DNA of 16,084 nucleotides, from the NCBI GenBank assembly GCA_004335835.1, contig RWJK01000578.1, forward strand, positions 1 to 16,084, read 5' to 3'. Both the position numbers and the translations under genes were made by a program. Every line of letters begins with the position of its first letter. The first letter of the stretch is position 1. This DNA is from Scenedesmus sp. ARA3 (taxonomy: Eukaryota; Chlorophyta; Chlorophyceae; Sphaeropleales; Scenedesmaceae). Positions 15,663 through 16,084 of the stretch are shown one piece after another. Under the pieces are notes generated by a model that was not told the origin of the DNA, did not search any database, and worked only from the letters and a program-made list of their open reading frames with translations.

Positions 15663-16084
15663 GATGCCAGCCGCCGCTGCATTGTTGGGCAGACACTGAA
15701 AGGCACTCGGCAGCTGTTGTACTGGGGCGGCTAGCTCGCATGACTATCAGATCTCCTAATGCATGCATACCACACACGATGTGACAGCAATGCGCGCAAC
15801 ACACACTCCTAACATGCATGCATGTATCTTCAAGGCAGGCAGCAAAACAGCGTACTGAACAGCATCTTCCGCGTGCGCCTGTTGCCCCTGCAGGACCATG
15901 TCTGCATGGACCATGTCTCCCTGTCCAATGATTGATTATCTTAAATTTTTTTACAAGGTCTGGTGTGCTCCTGCCCTGCCAGCTTGCACCATTGTACACC
16001 TTGAAAGTAGGCCGCACACTAAAACTAGAGGCAGGCAAGTTGAGTTAAGCCGTGCTGTGTTGTCAAGTGTGGGCGTGGCGCAGG
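15663..16084 (+). other. Downstream region without recognised gene
   Basis: It follows the methyltransferase stop codon. I see no domain-bearing frame and no TGTAA signal on the plus strand before the window ends, so the polyadenylation site may lie outside. Small items: a direct repeat GGACCATGTCTGCAT/GGACCATGTCTCCCT at about 15892-15921 and an A/T-rich patch near 15940. Confidence 0.4.

Overview
The window looks like nuclear DNA of a chlorophyte green alga, probably Chlorophyceae and perhaps Scenedesmaceae-like. The lineage is inferred from style, not from a marker. The clues are intron-dense genes, abundant (CAG)n/(CTG)n microsatellites, poly-Gln and poly-Ala tracts in proteins, a Ser-Pro linker, an alga-style Cys motif (CxDTC...DGxCDDG...GTDCxDCG) and a plastid dicarboxylate translocator. 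There are no bacterial operons, rRNA, tRNA or CRISPR features.

Layout. 1-159 (+) is the Gln-rich C-terminal end of a gene that starts outside the window. 962-4021 (+) is a multi-exon gene for a probable secreted or membrane-anchored protein: hydrophobic N-terminus, PAN/apple-like Cys domain, Pro/Ser linker, Ig-like beta domain; one splice junction is unresolved. 4022-5435 is a tail-to-tail intergenic region. 5436-11784 (-) is a complete 12-exon gene for a plastid 2-oxoglutarate/malate (DiT1/OMT-type) translocator; all splice phases close to give 547 aa. 11785-12077 is a short divergent promoter interval. 12078-15662 (+) is a 7-exon gene for a type II membrane-anchored FkbM-type methyltransferase; phases close to give 491 aa. 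15663-16084 holds no recognisable gene.

The unusual feature is inside the introns. In all three multi-exon genes, exon edges (splice site plus adjoining coding sequence) occur again as intact or decayed tandem copies, mostly displaced by about 110-140 bp. The clearest case is the start of translocator exon 11: five copies at a spacing of 122, 122, 120 and 119 bp, four with an intact AG acceptor. Others include a 92-nt copy of the end of exon 7, which I read as identical, whose splice donor is GT to TT; a copy of the start of exon 9 differing only at synonymous sites; and two copies of the start of methyltransferase exon 4, both with TGA in place of a Trp codon. Together they give stacks of competing splice sites, most of which would lead to a premature stop. 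They may be recent duplication debris, a mode of intron growth, or a substrate for regulated unproductive splicing. Sequence alone cannot decide.

The translocator links plastid and cytosolic carbon/nitrogen metabolism; the other two genes suggest secretory-pathway functions. Nothing shows that the three work in one pathway.
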